Below, piece by piece: positions 8,907 through 17,551 of a DNA stretch of 64,000 bases. The position numbers were made by a program, and so were the translations under genes. Under the pieces are notes generated by a model. It saw nothing but the letters and a program-made list of their open reading frames with translations, made no database searches and was not told where the DNA came from. Every line of letters starts with the position of its first letter. The stretch's first letter is position 1. The stretch is from Venatoribacter pacificus (GTDB lineage: Bacteria; Pseudomonadota; Gammaproteobacteria; Pseudomonadales; Oceanobacteraceae). The stretch is taken from positions 434,001 to 498,000 of the forward strand of contig NZ_JAOANI010000015.1 in NCBI RefSeq assembly GCF_025318105.1. The letters are read 5' to 3'.

Positions 8907-10540
8907 AACAGTTGCTCCTTATTGTCGTGGCATGTGACCGCTACTGCCGAAGCATCGTGCTGCCCGGCAGAATGTTGAGGCTTATGTTTAGGATTGGCCC
9001 GTACCGGCAGACGTGCAGGCCACAGACGCAGGGTGATGCGGGTAAACCATTCGTCCAGATACAGACCGGCAAACAGAGCCACCGATAAACGCTGCACCGG
9101 CGGCCACTCGGGACGCCAGCGCAACAACCACCAGAGGGCGAACAGCAGCAGGAACAGCGCACCGGCCCACAGGTCCGCAGCACTGAACACCCCGGGCCGC
9201 AGCAGCGCTGTCAGATCGCCGGTCAAAGGCATCATCAGGGTTTTAAGCACGCTGTAAGCCAGAGCCAGCGCCCCCGCCAGCAGCAACGGCCGCAGCCAGA
9301 CGCCATCACGAATGCTGTAGGTAAGCCATGCGGTCAGCGCCAGCGCCAGCAGCAACCAGCCGCTGAACGGCTGGGCTGCCGGATGCAGCAATGCCGACAA
9401 CCACCAGGCCGCCGTCACCAACGCCACGGCCGGCCACAAAGCCAGCAACCAATGGCGCGCCGCCGGTGGCGGGCTAATCAGCAGCGACTGTTGCACATGC
9501 TGCTGCACCGCCGAACCGGAACTTAAAAACGCCCAGGCTTTGTAAGCCGAGTGCGCCAGCAGATGCAGCAACGCCAACTCCACCAGGCCCAGCGCACATT
9601 CAATCAGCATCAGACCCATCTGCGCGCTGGTTGACCACGCCAGCCGCACCTTCACACTGATGCGGGTGGTCATAATCAGTGCTGCCAGTACCGTCGTCAG
9701 ACCAGCCACCACCAGCACCAGCCACTGCGCCGCAGCCACCTGCAAAAACAGCGGGGCGAACAGAATCAGCAGGAAGCCACCGAGGTTAATCACCCCGGCA
9801 TGCAGCAGGGCCGATACCGGCGTCGGCGCTTCCACCACCTGAATCAGCCAGCCGTGTACCGGCAGCTGCGCACATTTGATCAGGGCGGTCAGCGCAATCA
9901 GTACGGCGGCAACCTGCTCACTCAGGCTCAGGGCGGCCGGGGTCTGGTAAGCGCTCAGGATGGTGTCGATATTGGCCGTGCCGTGTTGTTGCCACAGCAG
10001 ATAAAAGGCAACCAGCAGAGAGGTTTCTGCCAGCCGCGCCAGCAGGAATTTTTTATGCGCCGCCAGCGCCGCGCGCGGACGGTCGGGGTAGAACATCAGC
10101 AACTGATGCAGCGCCAGACTGATGGCAATCCAGCCCAGCACAAACAGCAGTAAGTGATTGCTGATAAACACCAGCGCGACCGCTGCCAGCGTCAGCAACA
10201 GCCAGCGCAGATAACGGCCAAAGCCCGGATCAGCAGCCAGATAACGGCGTGAGAACTTCACCACCACCAGTGCCATCACACTGAGCAGCAACAACAGCGT
10301 CAGGCGCAGGGGATGATCGCTCAGCCAATGCCGCTCAGCGGCCGGAAACAGCAACGCCAGCGCAATGGCGCTCAGGGTCAGCACGGCAATGAGTTGCACC
10401 GCACGCCAGGCAACGTGCCAGCGCTGGTCATCGTTAAAGGCAAAACGCCGGGTCTGCAGACCGGCAGGAACAGCGGCCAGTATCAGTGTCAGCGGGATCG
10501 CCGCCAACACAATGGCCATCAGCAGAGAGGAAATACTCAT
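8903..10540 (-). CDS. dabB: DabB, NuoL-like membrane subunit of the inorganic carbon transporter
   Basis: 545 residues, almost entirely transmembrane helices (about 13-14). The proton-transporter (complex I ND5/MrpA-like) signature appears as HGWLIQVVEAPTPVSALLHAGVINLGG, with further charged residues within helices. DabB is thought to couple cation flow to DabA. The ATG at 10540 has a strong AGGAGG nine bases upstream; a TTG three codons earlier lies too close to that site. First gene of the operon; the Shine-Dalgarno site lies within a predicted hairpin (10542-10579). Confidence 0.9.
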   Translation of the reverse strand: MSISSLLMAIVLAAIPLTLILAAVPAGLQTRRFAFNDDQRWHVAWRAVQLIAVLTLSAIALALLFPAAERHWLSDHPLRLTLLLLLSVMALVVVKFSRRYLAADPGFGRYLRWLLLTLAAVALVFISNHLLLFVLGWIAISLALHQLLMFYPDRPRAALAAHKKFLLARLAETSLLVAFYLLWQQHGTANIDTILSAYQTPAALSLSEQVAAVLIALTALIKCAQLPVHGWLIQVVEAPTPVSALLHAGVINLGGFLLILFAPLFLQVAAAQWLVLVVAGLTTVLAALIMTTRISVKVRLAWSTSAQMGLMLIECALGLVELALLHLLAHSAYKAWAFLSSGSAVQQHVQQSLLISPPPAARHWLLALWPAVALVTAAWWLSALLHPAAQPFSGWLLLALALTAWLTYSIRDGVWLRPLLLAGALALAYSVLKTLMMPLTGDLTALLRPGVFSAADLWAGALFLLLFALWWLLRWRPEWPPVQRLSVALFAGLYLDEWFTRITLRLWPARLPVRANPKHKPQHSAGQHDASAVAVTCHDNKEQLL

Positions 10541-10541
10541 G

Positions 10542-10579
10542 GTACGCAACCTCCTGGTTCATGGATCAGGTGTGCGTAC
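10542..10579 (-). promoter_or_regulatory. Inverted repeat enclosing the dabB ribosome-binding site
   Basis: On the dabB strand, GTACGCA and TGCGTAC form seven-base arms, and directly inside them ACCT pairs with the AGGT of the AGGAGGT Shine-Dalgarno, with a single bulged C. The folded leader would hide the dabB ribosome-binding site. Alternatively the repeat could be a binding site for the divergent LysR-type regulator. Folding was done by eye. Confidence 0.5.
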
Positions 10580-10653
10580 AGTATGTCGGCGCTGGTTAGC
10601 ACAGGTAAAATAGATATAAACTCACAGTTCATTCACTTTTAGAGAACGATTAA

Positions 10654-11541
10654 GTGAGCCGCCTTAATTACCATCATCTGCATTATTTCTGGCGCGTTGC
10701 CACGCTGGGCAATCTGACCGAAGCCGCGCGCCAGCTGCATGTCTCGCAATCGGCGCTGTCGGCACAGATCCGCGCGCTGGAAGAGAGCATGGACACTCAG
10801 CTGTTTGAGCGCAGCGGCCGCCGTCTGCTGCTGACCGCCACCGGTCAGCGGGTGCTGGGCTATGCCAACGATATTTTCAGTCGCGGTGAAGAGCTGGAAT
10901 CGCTGCTGCGTCACGGCATTGAGCCGGAGTACCAGCAACTGCGTATTGGTGTGTTATCCACCATGTCGCGTAACTTTGTTGAGGGCTTTATCGCGCCGCT
11001 GATCAATCAGCCGAAAGTGCGCTTCAGCCTGCATGCGCGAGGGATGGCCAACTTACTGAATGGCCTCGCCAACCACCAGTTTGACCTGATTCTGACCAAC
11101 AGTAACGTCGCCGCGGACGGCCAGGACACGCTGTGGCAAAGCCAATTGCTGGCCCGCCAGCCATTGGCCGTGGTCGGCCCGCCAGAGCAAAAGCCGGAGG
11201 CAGAATTTCCGCAGGGATATGACGGCAGACGCTGGGTGTTACCGGCCAGTGGCACGGAACTGCGCAGCGCCTTTGATGGCTTTTGCAGTCGCTGGCATTA
11301 CGAGCCGGACGTGCAGGCAGAGGCCGACGATATGGCGATGCTGCGTCTGCTGGCGCGCGATACCGGCGCGCTGACTGTGCTGCCCAACGTGGTGGTGAAA
11401 GATGAGATTGCCCAAGGCACACTGCAGGAGTTTATGACCCTGCCCAATGTGTATGAAAACTTCTATGCGGTGAGCGTAAAACGTCAGTTTGTCTCACCGG
11501 TTCTGACCGGGTTACTGGGGCAGCAAAGCCTGCGCAGCTGA
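10654..11541 (+). CDS. LysR-family regulator, NhaR-like, divergent from dabB
   Basis: 295 residues, GTG start. The N-terminal winged helix-turn-helix (about 4-63; LNYHHLHYFWRVATLGNLTEAARQLHVSQS split around the helix-turn-helix) and the opening LNYHHLHYFW are characteristic of NhaR-type LysR proteins; the rest is a periplasmic-binding-protein-like effector domain (about 92-290). It is transcribed divergently from dabB with 113 bases between them, the usual layout for a LysR regulator and its target, so it probably controls the dab operon. The effector is unknown; sodium/pH or bicarbonate status are plausible. Confidence 0.88.
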   Translation: MSRLNYHHLHYFWRVATLGNLTEAARQLHVSQSALSAQIRALEESMDTQLFERSGRRLLLTATGQRVLGYANDIFSRGEELESLLRHGIEPEYQQLRIGVLSTMSRNFVEGFIAPLINQPKVRFSLHARGMANLLNGLANHQFDLILTNSNVAADGQDTLWQSQLLARQPLAVVGPPEQKPEAEFPQGYDGRRWVLPASGTELRSAFDGFCSRWHYEPDVQAEADDMAMLRLLARDTGALTVLPNVVVKDEIAQGTLQEFMTLPNVYENFYAVSVKRQFVSPVLTGLLGQQSLRS

Positions 11542-11582
11542 ACTGGGCAGGCTGAACTGGGCAGGCCGGCTGCCGCAGAACA

Positions 11583-11816
11583 TCAGCAGCCACGGGTAAC
11601 AACAAACTCATCCTTACTGAGATTGCGCTGCTCGAAATTCAGGTGGTACTGCACCTGATGCAGAATGTCTTTTTCCGTGCGCCGTGCCGCCAGACGGGTC
11701 AGCAACTGGGTGAACAGAATATCTTCCAGATACGGGCCATTCATTTCCTGATTCTGTACCGCTGCGTCATCCAGCAACTGCAGTAAAAAATCGATGACTT
11801 GTTGTTCGCCACTCAT
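11583..11816 (-). CDS. Small soluble protein of unknown function
   Basis: 77 residues beginning MSGEQQVIDFLLQLLDDAAVQ. The start at 11816 has GGAG six to seven bases upstream; a longer frame to 11930 would run through a terminator hairpin. The sequence is largely helical and charged, with no signal peptide or membrane segment, and I do not recognise a family. It lies convergent to the LysR gene and downstream of the terminator of the PepSY operon, so it probably has its own promoter in 11817-11866. Confidence 0.55.
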   Translation of the reverse strand: MSGEQQVIDFLLQLLDDAAVQNQEMNGPYLEDILFTQLLTRLAARRTEKDILHQVQYHLNFEQRNLSKDEFVVTRGC

Positions 11817-11860
11817 AACACGCTCCATTAATGTGCTTTTGCTCAGTGTGGCAGCAGAAA

Positions 11861-11891
11861 CAAAAACGGGCTTGATACGTATCAAGCCCGG
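11861..11891 (-). terminator. Intrinsic terminator of the PepSY/DUF3325 operon
   Basis: A perfect 24-base palindrome (11867-11890; arms CGGGCTTGATAC and GTATCAAGCCCG) is followed on the minus strand by TTTTTG. It lies about 70 bases past the stop of the PepSY-TM gene. Confidence 0.8.
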
Positions 11892-11959
11892 CGTGTGTGC
11901 GGGAGGCTGTTCATGCCTTTTTCGGGTCAAGCTTGCAGTTTAAGTGGTGACTGGCCGGT

Positions 11960-13576
11960 TCAGACGACGTTGTCGTGCAGTAAGGCGTGCTCTTGATCGT
12001 GCTGTTTATTCTGTTGTTTGTGCTGCTGTTCGTTCTGTTGCTGCTTGTGAAAACCATCCGTAATCAGCGAACGATAAGCCAGGCCAAGAGCAAACAGCAG
12101 CATGCACAACTCCACAGCCATACTGGCAGCGTCGGGCCATAACGGCTGATCCGGCGAAGCAATCCCTGCCAGCACCGAGCTGAGCGGGATCAACAGATAC
12201 AACGCGGCGGTCAGACGCAACAACGGTACTCTGGCGGCTTCGCCGGAACAGAAAAATGCCAGCAACAGTGCTGCGACAAACACCAGATAGTAGCTGCTGA
12301 GGTAGAGCAGATTCAGGTTATCAAACAGCGGAGCCAGCCAGCGTCCGGCCAGCATGGCAGCGGCGATGCCCGCCATGCAGCCAAAACTCACGCCATACGT
12401 CAGGGCGGCCAGATGATTCAGCCGCGCCTGAGGGTAATGCTTCTGCTGGCGGCGTTTACTCAGCCACAACAGATTACCGCTGTAAAACAGATAAGCGCCG
12501 CCAAGGCCGAGCAGGAAGTATATCCAGCGCACCCACTCGCCACCATAACTGCCGAAGTGCAGGGCAAAAAAGCTGTTAACCAACCGCCCCCACAGACTTT
12601 CATCTCCCTCTGGCCAGGTGCTGTAAATCAGATCGAGCGTGTAAGGCTGAAGCACCAGCATATTTCCCTGTGGACTGATTTGCAGATGCTCATCGCTGGT
12701 CAGGTACATCAGCAGGCTGGGGCGCTGTCCCGCTAAGTCCTGGAACTTCAGTGTACTGACCTGCTGGCCGGGCATCAGCTCGGCCGCGCGGCTGAGGTAG
12801 GTCTGCAGCGGATGCAATGATGACTGGACGTTATCCGGCAGCGCCGGGGTTGATGCAGGCGGAAACATTGGCTGGTCGCCGTAAATAACGCTCAGACCGT
12901 TGTAAAAATCATCGTGAAATGCAAACACCACCACGGTCAGCGCAATCAGCAGATGGAAAGGCAAACTCGTGACACCCACCAGATTATGGGTATCCAATAA
13001 CCAGCGGAATCGCCCTTTGCCTTCGCGCAATGCCAGAAAACTGCGCGCCATGGTCGGCAGCAGGAAGATAAACCCGGAAACCAGGGCCAGGAAATACAGT
13101 ACCGAGATAACGCCCATCACCAGCACGCCCAGCGATTCGTGACCGACAACCCCCGGAATACCGGCCGTGCGGTGCAGCTCATCAATTAAATCGGCAACGT
13201 GTACAACCGGATATTGCTCTACCAACAGTTCACCCCGGTCATCCAGACTGGCGTAGTTCAGGGTTTCCTGATCCAGCAGATGAGCCGGTGCAGTATCACT
13301 CCAGCTCAGCGGTGCCGTGGCATCGTGCAGGTGCAGAGTAAAGCCTTTAGCCGCCTGGGTGGAGGTTGCCATCGCCTGGTGGATCAGCGCATCGCGCTCA
13401 CTGTCTGCCAGCGCTGGCAGCGAGACACGCGGTGCCTCAGCCCAGCTCTGCAACGACTGCTGGAACATGGTCAGAGCACCGGCAAAAAAGCAGATAAAGA
13501 GCAGCAACCCGGTGGTGATGCCGGTCCAGGTATGAATGCTCTGGTAGGTACGCACGATATCGCTGCGAATTTTCAT
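11960..13576 (-). CDS. PepSY-associated transmembrane protein (iron-uptake type)
   Basis: 538 residues. The start MKIRSDIVRTYQSIHTWTG at 13576 leads into a first helix (about 15-37), the hallmark of PepSY_TM proteins, with conserved HTW motif; further helices lie near 145-175, 205-230, and four or more in the C-terminal third, with a periplasmic PepSY region between. The last 30 residues are rich in Gln and His. These proteins accompany siderophore receptors and are thought to reduce or help release iron from ferri-siderophores at the inner membrane. The start overlaps the preceding stop (ATGA). A longer frame to 13873 lies across the upstream gene and was rejected. Confidence 0.82.
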   Translation of the reverse strand: MKIRSDIVRTYQSIHTWTGITTGLLLFICFFAGALTMFQQSLQSWAEAPRVSLPALADSERDALIHQAMATSTQAAKGFTLHLHDATAPLSWSDTAPAHLLDQETLNYASLDDRGELLVEQYPVVHVADLIDELHRTAGIPGVVGHESLGVLVMGVISVLYFLALVSGFIFLLPTMARSFLALREGKGRFRWLLDTHNLVGVTSLPFHLLIALTVVVFAFHDDFYNGLSVIYGDQPMFPPASTPALPDNVQSSLHPLQTYLSRAAELMPGQQVSTLKFQDLAGQRPSLLMYLTSDEHLQISPQGNMLVLQPYTLDLIYSTWPEGDESLWGRLVNSFFALHFGSYGGEWVRWIYFLLGLGGAYLFYSGNLLWLSKRRQQKHYPQARLNHLAALTYGVSFGCMAGIAAAMLAGRWLAPLFDNLNLLYLSSYYLVFVAALLLAFFCSGEAARVPLLRLTAALYLLIPLSSVLAGIASPDQPLWPDAASMAVELCMLLFALGLAYRSLITDGFHKQQQNEQQHKQQNKQHDQEHALLHDNVV

Positions 13577-13857
13577 GAGAATCCCCTGAGCGTAAAAAAC
13601 AGACCCCAGCAGAGCAGGTTGGCCAGTCCAAGTTTGATGGCGGCGGTGCGCCAGCTGGTAAACAGATAACTGAGGCTGAAAAACGTCAGCCACAACGGCG
13701 CCAGCAGCCACATATTCAGCTGCACTTTCACCGGTGCCTGAATACCGCCGGGCCCATACCACGCAAATAACGCCACCAGGGCATAGGCCAGACTCAGACA
13801 AAACAACAGACCGATCAGGGTTTTGCGCCACCACTGTGGCTGAATAACCGCTTTCAT
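13573..13857 (-). CDS. Small membrane protein, DUF3649-like
   Basis: 94 residues with three hydrophobic helices (about 13-35, 50-65, 72-92). It lies between a DUF3325 gene and a PepSY-TM gene, with ATGA overlaps at both ends; in siderophore loci this position is commonly held by a DUF3649 protein. The family call rests on context and size more than on sequence motifs. A role in the iron-uptake membrane complex is inferred. Confidence 0.65.
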   Translation of the reverse strand: MKAVIQPQWWRKTLIGLLFCLSLAYALVALFAWYGPGGIQAPVKVQLNMWLLAPLWLTFFSLSYLFTSWRTAAIKLGLANLLCWGLFFTLRGFS

Positions 13858-14150
13858 TTAACCCTCCGGGCACTACGCAGGGAGTTACGCAGTGAGTTAC
13901 GCAGCCAGAATGCCAGCGCCGGAACCAGCACCAGCAGCACCATCAACGTTGTCAGCCAGGCAAAAAACGCCACCACGCCCTGCGCGGCCATCAGCCACAG
14001 CGAGGCCAGCAATCCGCCACAACCGGCATAGCGCCAGAGTATCCCCAGCGGAGCCGCTAATCCGCGTTGATTTCGCAGACTGAGGTAGATACAGGCCAGG
14101 GCCAGCAACAACAGCAAAAGTGCCAGCAACGTCAGAGAAACAGCGTCCAC
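13854..14150 (-). CDS. DUF3325 small membrane protein
   Basis: 98 residues, GTG start with GGAGG four bases upstream. Three to four hydrophobic helices; the first (LLALLLLLLALACIYLSLRNQRG) with a short basic loop is typical of DUF3325. First gene of a three-gene operon (DUF3325, DUF3649-like, PepSY-TM) that begins 57 bases from a Fur-like box, so iron-repressed expression is likely. Confidence 0.7.
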   Translation of the reverse strand: MDAVSLTLLALLLLLLALACIYLSLRNQRGLAAPLGILWRYAGCGGLLASLWLMAAQGVVAFFAWLTTLMVLLVLVPALAFWLRNSLRNSLRSARRVK

Positions 14151-14206
14151 TCAATCCTCCACAGAGCACGAACCCAGCCGTCAGAATGGCGACCAGCAAT
14201 AAGACG

Positions 14207-14223
14207 CAAATGATAATGATTTG
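14207..14223. promoter_or_regulatory. Fur-like box between the DUF3325 operon and the AraC gene
   Basis: CAAATGATAATGATTTG has near-dyad symmetry (CAAAT/ATTTG arms) and contains the GATAATGAT core of Fur boxes. It lies in the divergent intergenic region and could repress both directions under iron-replete conditions. Confidence 0.55.
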
Positions 14224-14317
14224 TAATAGTTAAAAACAACGGTGAAAATACCCGTTATCCACGGTGAAAATTCCTTTTACTCTTTTGCCGGTTTTTCTTT
14301 TTTTGTGGCGCACATTG

Positions 14318-15262
14318 ATGTCTGACTATCAGAAAATTCTTATTGATCCACTCTCCGGCAGCCAGGGCCATCTGCTGCTGCAACGGCTGCGGCCGGGGCT
14401 GGATCTTAAGTATGAACAGCTGACGATTCATACCGAGTCCAACCTCAGCCTGTTGTTCACCCCCGGCATTCGTCTGGTGTTTGCCCTGCATGGTCTGACC
14501 CGCATTCGCATCGGCCGCCAGGAAATTACCTTTAACAGCCATGATCGCTGTAACGGCGCGCTGTTTCCGGTGCTTGAGAGCGCTCTGGGGTTCAAGCATT
14601 TCCGCCTGGAAAAGAACAAGAGCGAGCTGATGATATTGCTCAGCAATGACTGGCTGAGCACCAGTCTGAGCGACGATGAGTACAGCGCACTGCGTCCTCT
14701 GCTGCAGAACCATCTGCACCCTTCGCGCTTTGTGATTACGCCACTGATACGCCAACTGCTGCAGCGCATCTGCCATGAACACTACCCCCGACTGGGCAAG
14801 CTGCAGCAGGAAAGCCTGTGCCTGTCATTAGTGCATGAGGCCCTGCAGCAGATACTTCCGCTGCGAACTTTTTCGGCCAACGAGCATCTGCAGCAGCTGG
14901 CCGAGCGGATTGATCTGTTACTGACCGCCGATACCGCCACCGACCTCACCATCGCCCAGATTGCCAGCCAATGTCACAGCAATCCCGGCTCCGTACAGCG
15001 GATTTTTAAGCAGCGCCACGGCATCAGTCTGGGGGCCTACCGGCGCCGTATGCAACTGGACATTGCCCACAAAGCACTGGCCGAAGGAGCCACAGTGATT
15101 CAGGCCGCGCAGGTCGCTGGCTACAGCCATCTGCAAAGCTTCAGCGATGCTTTCCGGCGCGAATTTGGTTATCTGCCCAGAACCGTAAAAGGTAGCCGTA
15201 AGCGTGCCGCAGTGACTGCCGACAAGCCATTGAATACTAATGGTTCGCATTTGCGAAAATAA
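14318..15262 (+). CDS. AraC-family regulator, PchR-like
   Basis: 314 residues. The C-terminal two helix-turn-helix motifs (about 205-300; LTIAQIASQCHSNPGSVQRIFK and AQVAGYSHLQSFSDAFRREFG, each under the AraC pattern) define the family; the N-terminal 190 residues are an unrecognised sensor domain as in siderophore-responsive PchR proteins. ATG at 14318 is preferred; the longer frame from GTG 14264 would add a hydrophobic 18-residue N-terminus unusual for a cytoplasmic regulator. It sits between the iron operon and a TonB receptor and likely activates the receptor gene when its substrate is present. Confidence 0.85.
   Translation: MSDYQKILIDPLSGSQGHLLLQRLRPGLDLKYEQLTIHTESNLSLLFTPGIRLVFALHGLTRIRIGRQEITFNSHDRCNGALFPVLESALGFKHFRLEKNKSELMILLSNDWLSTSLSDDEYSALRPLLQNHLHPSRFVITPLIRQLLQRICHEHYPRLGKLQQESLCLSLVHEALQQILPLRTFSANEHLQQLAERIDLLLTADTATDLTIAQIASQCHSNPGSVQRIFKQRHGISLGAYRRRMQLDIAHKALAEGATVIQAAQVAGYSHLQSFSDAFRREFGYLPRTVKGSRKRAAVTADKPLNTNGSHLRK
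15244..15257. promoter_or_regulatory. Dyad TTCGCA-TT-TGCGAA upstream of the TonB receptor
   Basis: A perfect six-base inverted repeat with a two-base spacer lies at the very end of the AraC coding sequence, about 100 bases before the receptor start. It may be an operator for the receptor, or chance. Confidence 0.3.
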
Positions 15263-15354
15263 TAAAAACCCTCTAGCGTGCGCAGCCTGATCCGGGACGG
15301 TGCTGTAACAGCCCTCCCGCAGACGTATCTGGCTATGCAATCTGGAGAGCTGTT

Positions 15355-17406
15355 ATGCATTACCCGTCTTTCACCAAGAAGCTGTTATTTATTGCCGTCA
15401 GCAGCGCATCCGGCGCTGCTCCCCTCTGGGCGCAGGACAATCCGGCGTCCCTCGATAAGGTCACCGTGGTCGGTGAAAAGACCGAACGCTCGCTGAAGGA
15501 CACCACCTCCTCGGTAAATGTGATCGACGGCGCTGATCTGGCCAGCAACCAGTACCTGTCGGTAAACAGCGCCATCGCCGACACCGCCAACCTGGTGGTT
15601 CTGTCCGGTGCCAATCCGGATATCCGTGGCGTTTCCGGTAACGGTTCCGCGACCGGCTTTCTGTCTTTTTCCGGCGGTTCCAAAGCGCGTGTATCGCGCC
15701 TGGTTGATGGTGTGGCCGAGCCCTTTATTGCCGACCTGACCGGCGATACCGGCCTGTGGGATGTGGAGCAGATCGAGGTCTACCGTGGTCCGCAGTCCAC
15801 CACCAACGGCCGCAACAGCATTGGCGGCAGTATCTACATCAAGACACATAAACCGACCTATGAGCTGGAAGGCAAGGCTCGCCTGAGTGCGCGCAATCAG
15901 GACAACCTGCTCAACAGTGCCATCATGCTTAACGCACCGCTGGTCGATAACCAGCTGGCGTTCCGTCTGGCGGCCGAAAAAACCGACGGCGATACCTATA
16001 CCGATAGCACTGAATACGACACCAACCCGTCCAGCCACGACCTGAACGAGCTGAGCTCCTACCGCGTTCGCAGCAAGCTGTTGTGGGAACCGGCGGCGGT
16101 TGATGGCCTGTCCGCCTTACTGAGCTATGTCACCAGCGAAGAGCAGGGCAACACCGGGCGGCAATACTATCAAGGCGATGATCCATGGAAATTCGTGCCG
16201 GTCACCCAGCGCTATATGGATACCCAATCCGATACCCTGAGTCTGGATCTGGGCTATCAGGTATCCGATGCCATCTCGGTCGACCTGCTGATTGCCGATA
16301 GCGGTTTAGACTGGGGCTTTGATGAATACCAGCCTGATCCGGCACGGGAATCTCAGGTATCGATGCGCGAAGAAGACACCAATATCGACGCCAAGGTAAG
16401 CATCCGTCCGCAGGACAGTGCCCTCAGTGGCTTTGTTGGCCTGGCCTATTCCGAGCGCAGCCAGGATTTCAACAGCGCAGGCGCTTCGGTTTACAACGGT
16501 AAAGACAACAGCAGCTCAACCTCGCTGTATGGCGAAGGCAGCTACCAGCTGAATCAGCAATGGGCGCTCACCCTCGGCGCACGCGTGCAGAAAGAAGAGC
16601 AGACCCGTGATTTTTCCCTGCGCGGTGCCGCAGAAGCCCGTCTCGACCGGGAAAAAACCATTCACCTGCCCAAGCTGGTTGTACAGTTTGCCGCTACAGA
16701 TAACACCACCTTGTTTGCCAGTGCGCGCAAAGGCTACAACCAGGGCGGTGGCGGCTTTAACTCTACCGCCAACGAGTACTACTACTTTGATGAAGAGCGC
16801 GTAACCGCGTACGAAATGGGCAGCCGCAGCACCCTGCTGAACGGTAATCTGAACCTGTCGGTTAACCTATTTCACAATACTTACGATGGTTTCCAGGCAC
16901 TGAGTGTCAAAGACAATAACCGCAAAATCGATAACCTGAACGAAGCCGTTACCTACGGTGCTGAAATCGAAGCACGCCTGTTTGTTTCCAGCGCCCTGCA
17001 ACTGCGCGGTGGCCTGGGTCTGCTGGATTCTGAAATTACCGACGCTACTGATGAATACCCTGAGGCCGACGGCAACCGCCTGAATTCTGCCCCCGGCGTC
17101 ACCGCCAATATCGGCGGCCGCTACTGGCTGACCCATGCGCTGAATGTTGATCTGTCGGCCAACTATGTGGGTGAGTACTTCGGTGATTTTCTTAACAGCG
17201 AAGAGCGTAAAGCCGGTGACTATATCATCGCGCGCCTGAGCACCACGTACGAACAGGGCGACTGGCTGCTGTCGGCCTTCGTCAACAACCTGGCCAACGA
17301 AGAAGCACTGCTGACACGCGAACCTGCCTCCGGTTACTACCCGGAAGGATACGCTGCCGTGGTCGACCCGCGCACCATCGGTGCCTCGGTGACCTACAGC
17401 TTCTGA
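15355..17406 (+). CDS. TonB-dependent outer-membrane receptor
   Basis: 683 residues. Signal peptide about 1-26 (ending APLWA), plug domain about 35-150 (KVTVVGEKTERS, then VDGVAEPF and QIEVYRGPQSTTNGRNSIGG), and a beta-barrel ending in GASVTYSF with the terminal aromatic needed for insertion. RBS GGAG seven bases before the ATG. It follows a PchR-like activator and a PepSY operon, so an iron-siderophore or haem substrate is likely, but the sequence does not reveal which; the barrel is of the family that also includes receptors for other nutrients. Confidence 0.88.
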   Translation: MHYPSFTKKLLFIAVSSASGAAPLWAQDNPASLDKVTVVGEKTERSLKDTTSSVNVIDGADLASNQYLSVNSAIADTANLVVLSGANPDIRGVSGNGSATGFLSFSGGSKARVSRLVDGVAEPFIADLTGDTGLWDVEQIEVYRGPQSTTNGRNSIGGSIYIKTHKPTYELEGKARLSARNQDNLLNSAIMLNAPLVDNQLAFRLAAEKTDGDTYTDSTEYDTNPSSHDLNELSSYRVRSKLLWEPAAVDGLSALLSYVTSEEQGNTGRQYYQGDDPWKFVPVTQRYMDTQSDTLSLDLGYQVSDAISVDLLIADSGLDWGFDEYQPDPARESQVSMREEDTNIDAKVSIRPQDSALSGFVGLAYSERSQDFNSAGASVYNGKDNSSSTSLYGEGSYQLNQQWALTLGARVQKEEQTRDFSLRGAAEARLDREKTIHLPKLVVQFAATDNTTLFASARKGYNQGGGGFNSTANEYYYFDEERVTAYEMGSRSTLLNGNLNLSVNLFHNTYDGFQALSVKDNNRKIDNLNEAVTYGAEIEARLFVSSALQLRGGLGLLDSEITDATDEYPEADGNRLNSAPGVTANIGGRYWLTHALNVDLSANYVGEYFGDFLNSEERKAGDYIIARLSTTYEQGDWLLSAFVNNLANEEALLTREPASGYYPEGYAAVVDPRTIGASVTYSF

Positions 17407-17484
17407 ACAGATAACACTGAGGCTAACAACCCCCAGCCAACAACCCCCGGCGGAAAACGCGCCGGGGTTAAATCCGGAGAAAAT

Positions 17485-17516
17485 AAAAAGGGCCTGATAA
17501 AAATCAGACCCTTTTT
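17485..17516. terminator. Bidirectional terminator between TonB receptor and mnmG
   Basis: AAAAAGGG...CTGAT, loop AAAA, ATCAG...CCCTTTTT gives a stem with A and T tracts on both sides, suited to stop both convergent transcripts. A second GC-rich stem (AACCCCCGGCG / CGCCGGGGTT, about 17439-17469) precedes it. Confidence 0.85.
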
Positions 17517-17551
17517 GATTTCAGTTAACTGAAAGCAACCAACTCAGCGCA

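Noticed and set aside
9660..10642. Plus-strand frames opposite dabB and at its leader
   Set aside because: Shadow frames; the LysR gene start at 10654 and its own leader explain the region.
11867..11890. Perfect 24-base palindrome considered as an operator
   Set aside because: It is followed by a T tract on the strand of the PepSY operon and sits just past its last gene, so an intrinsic terminator explains it better.
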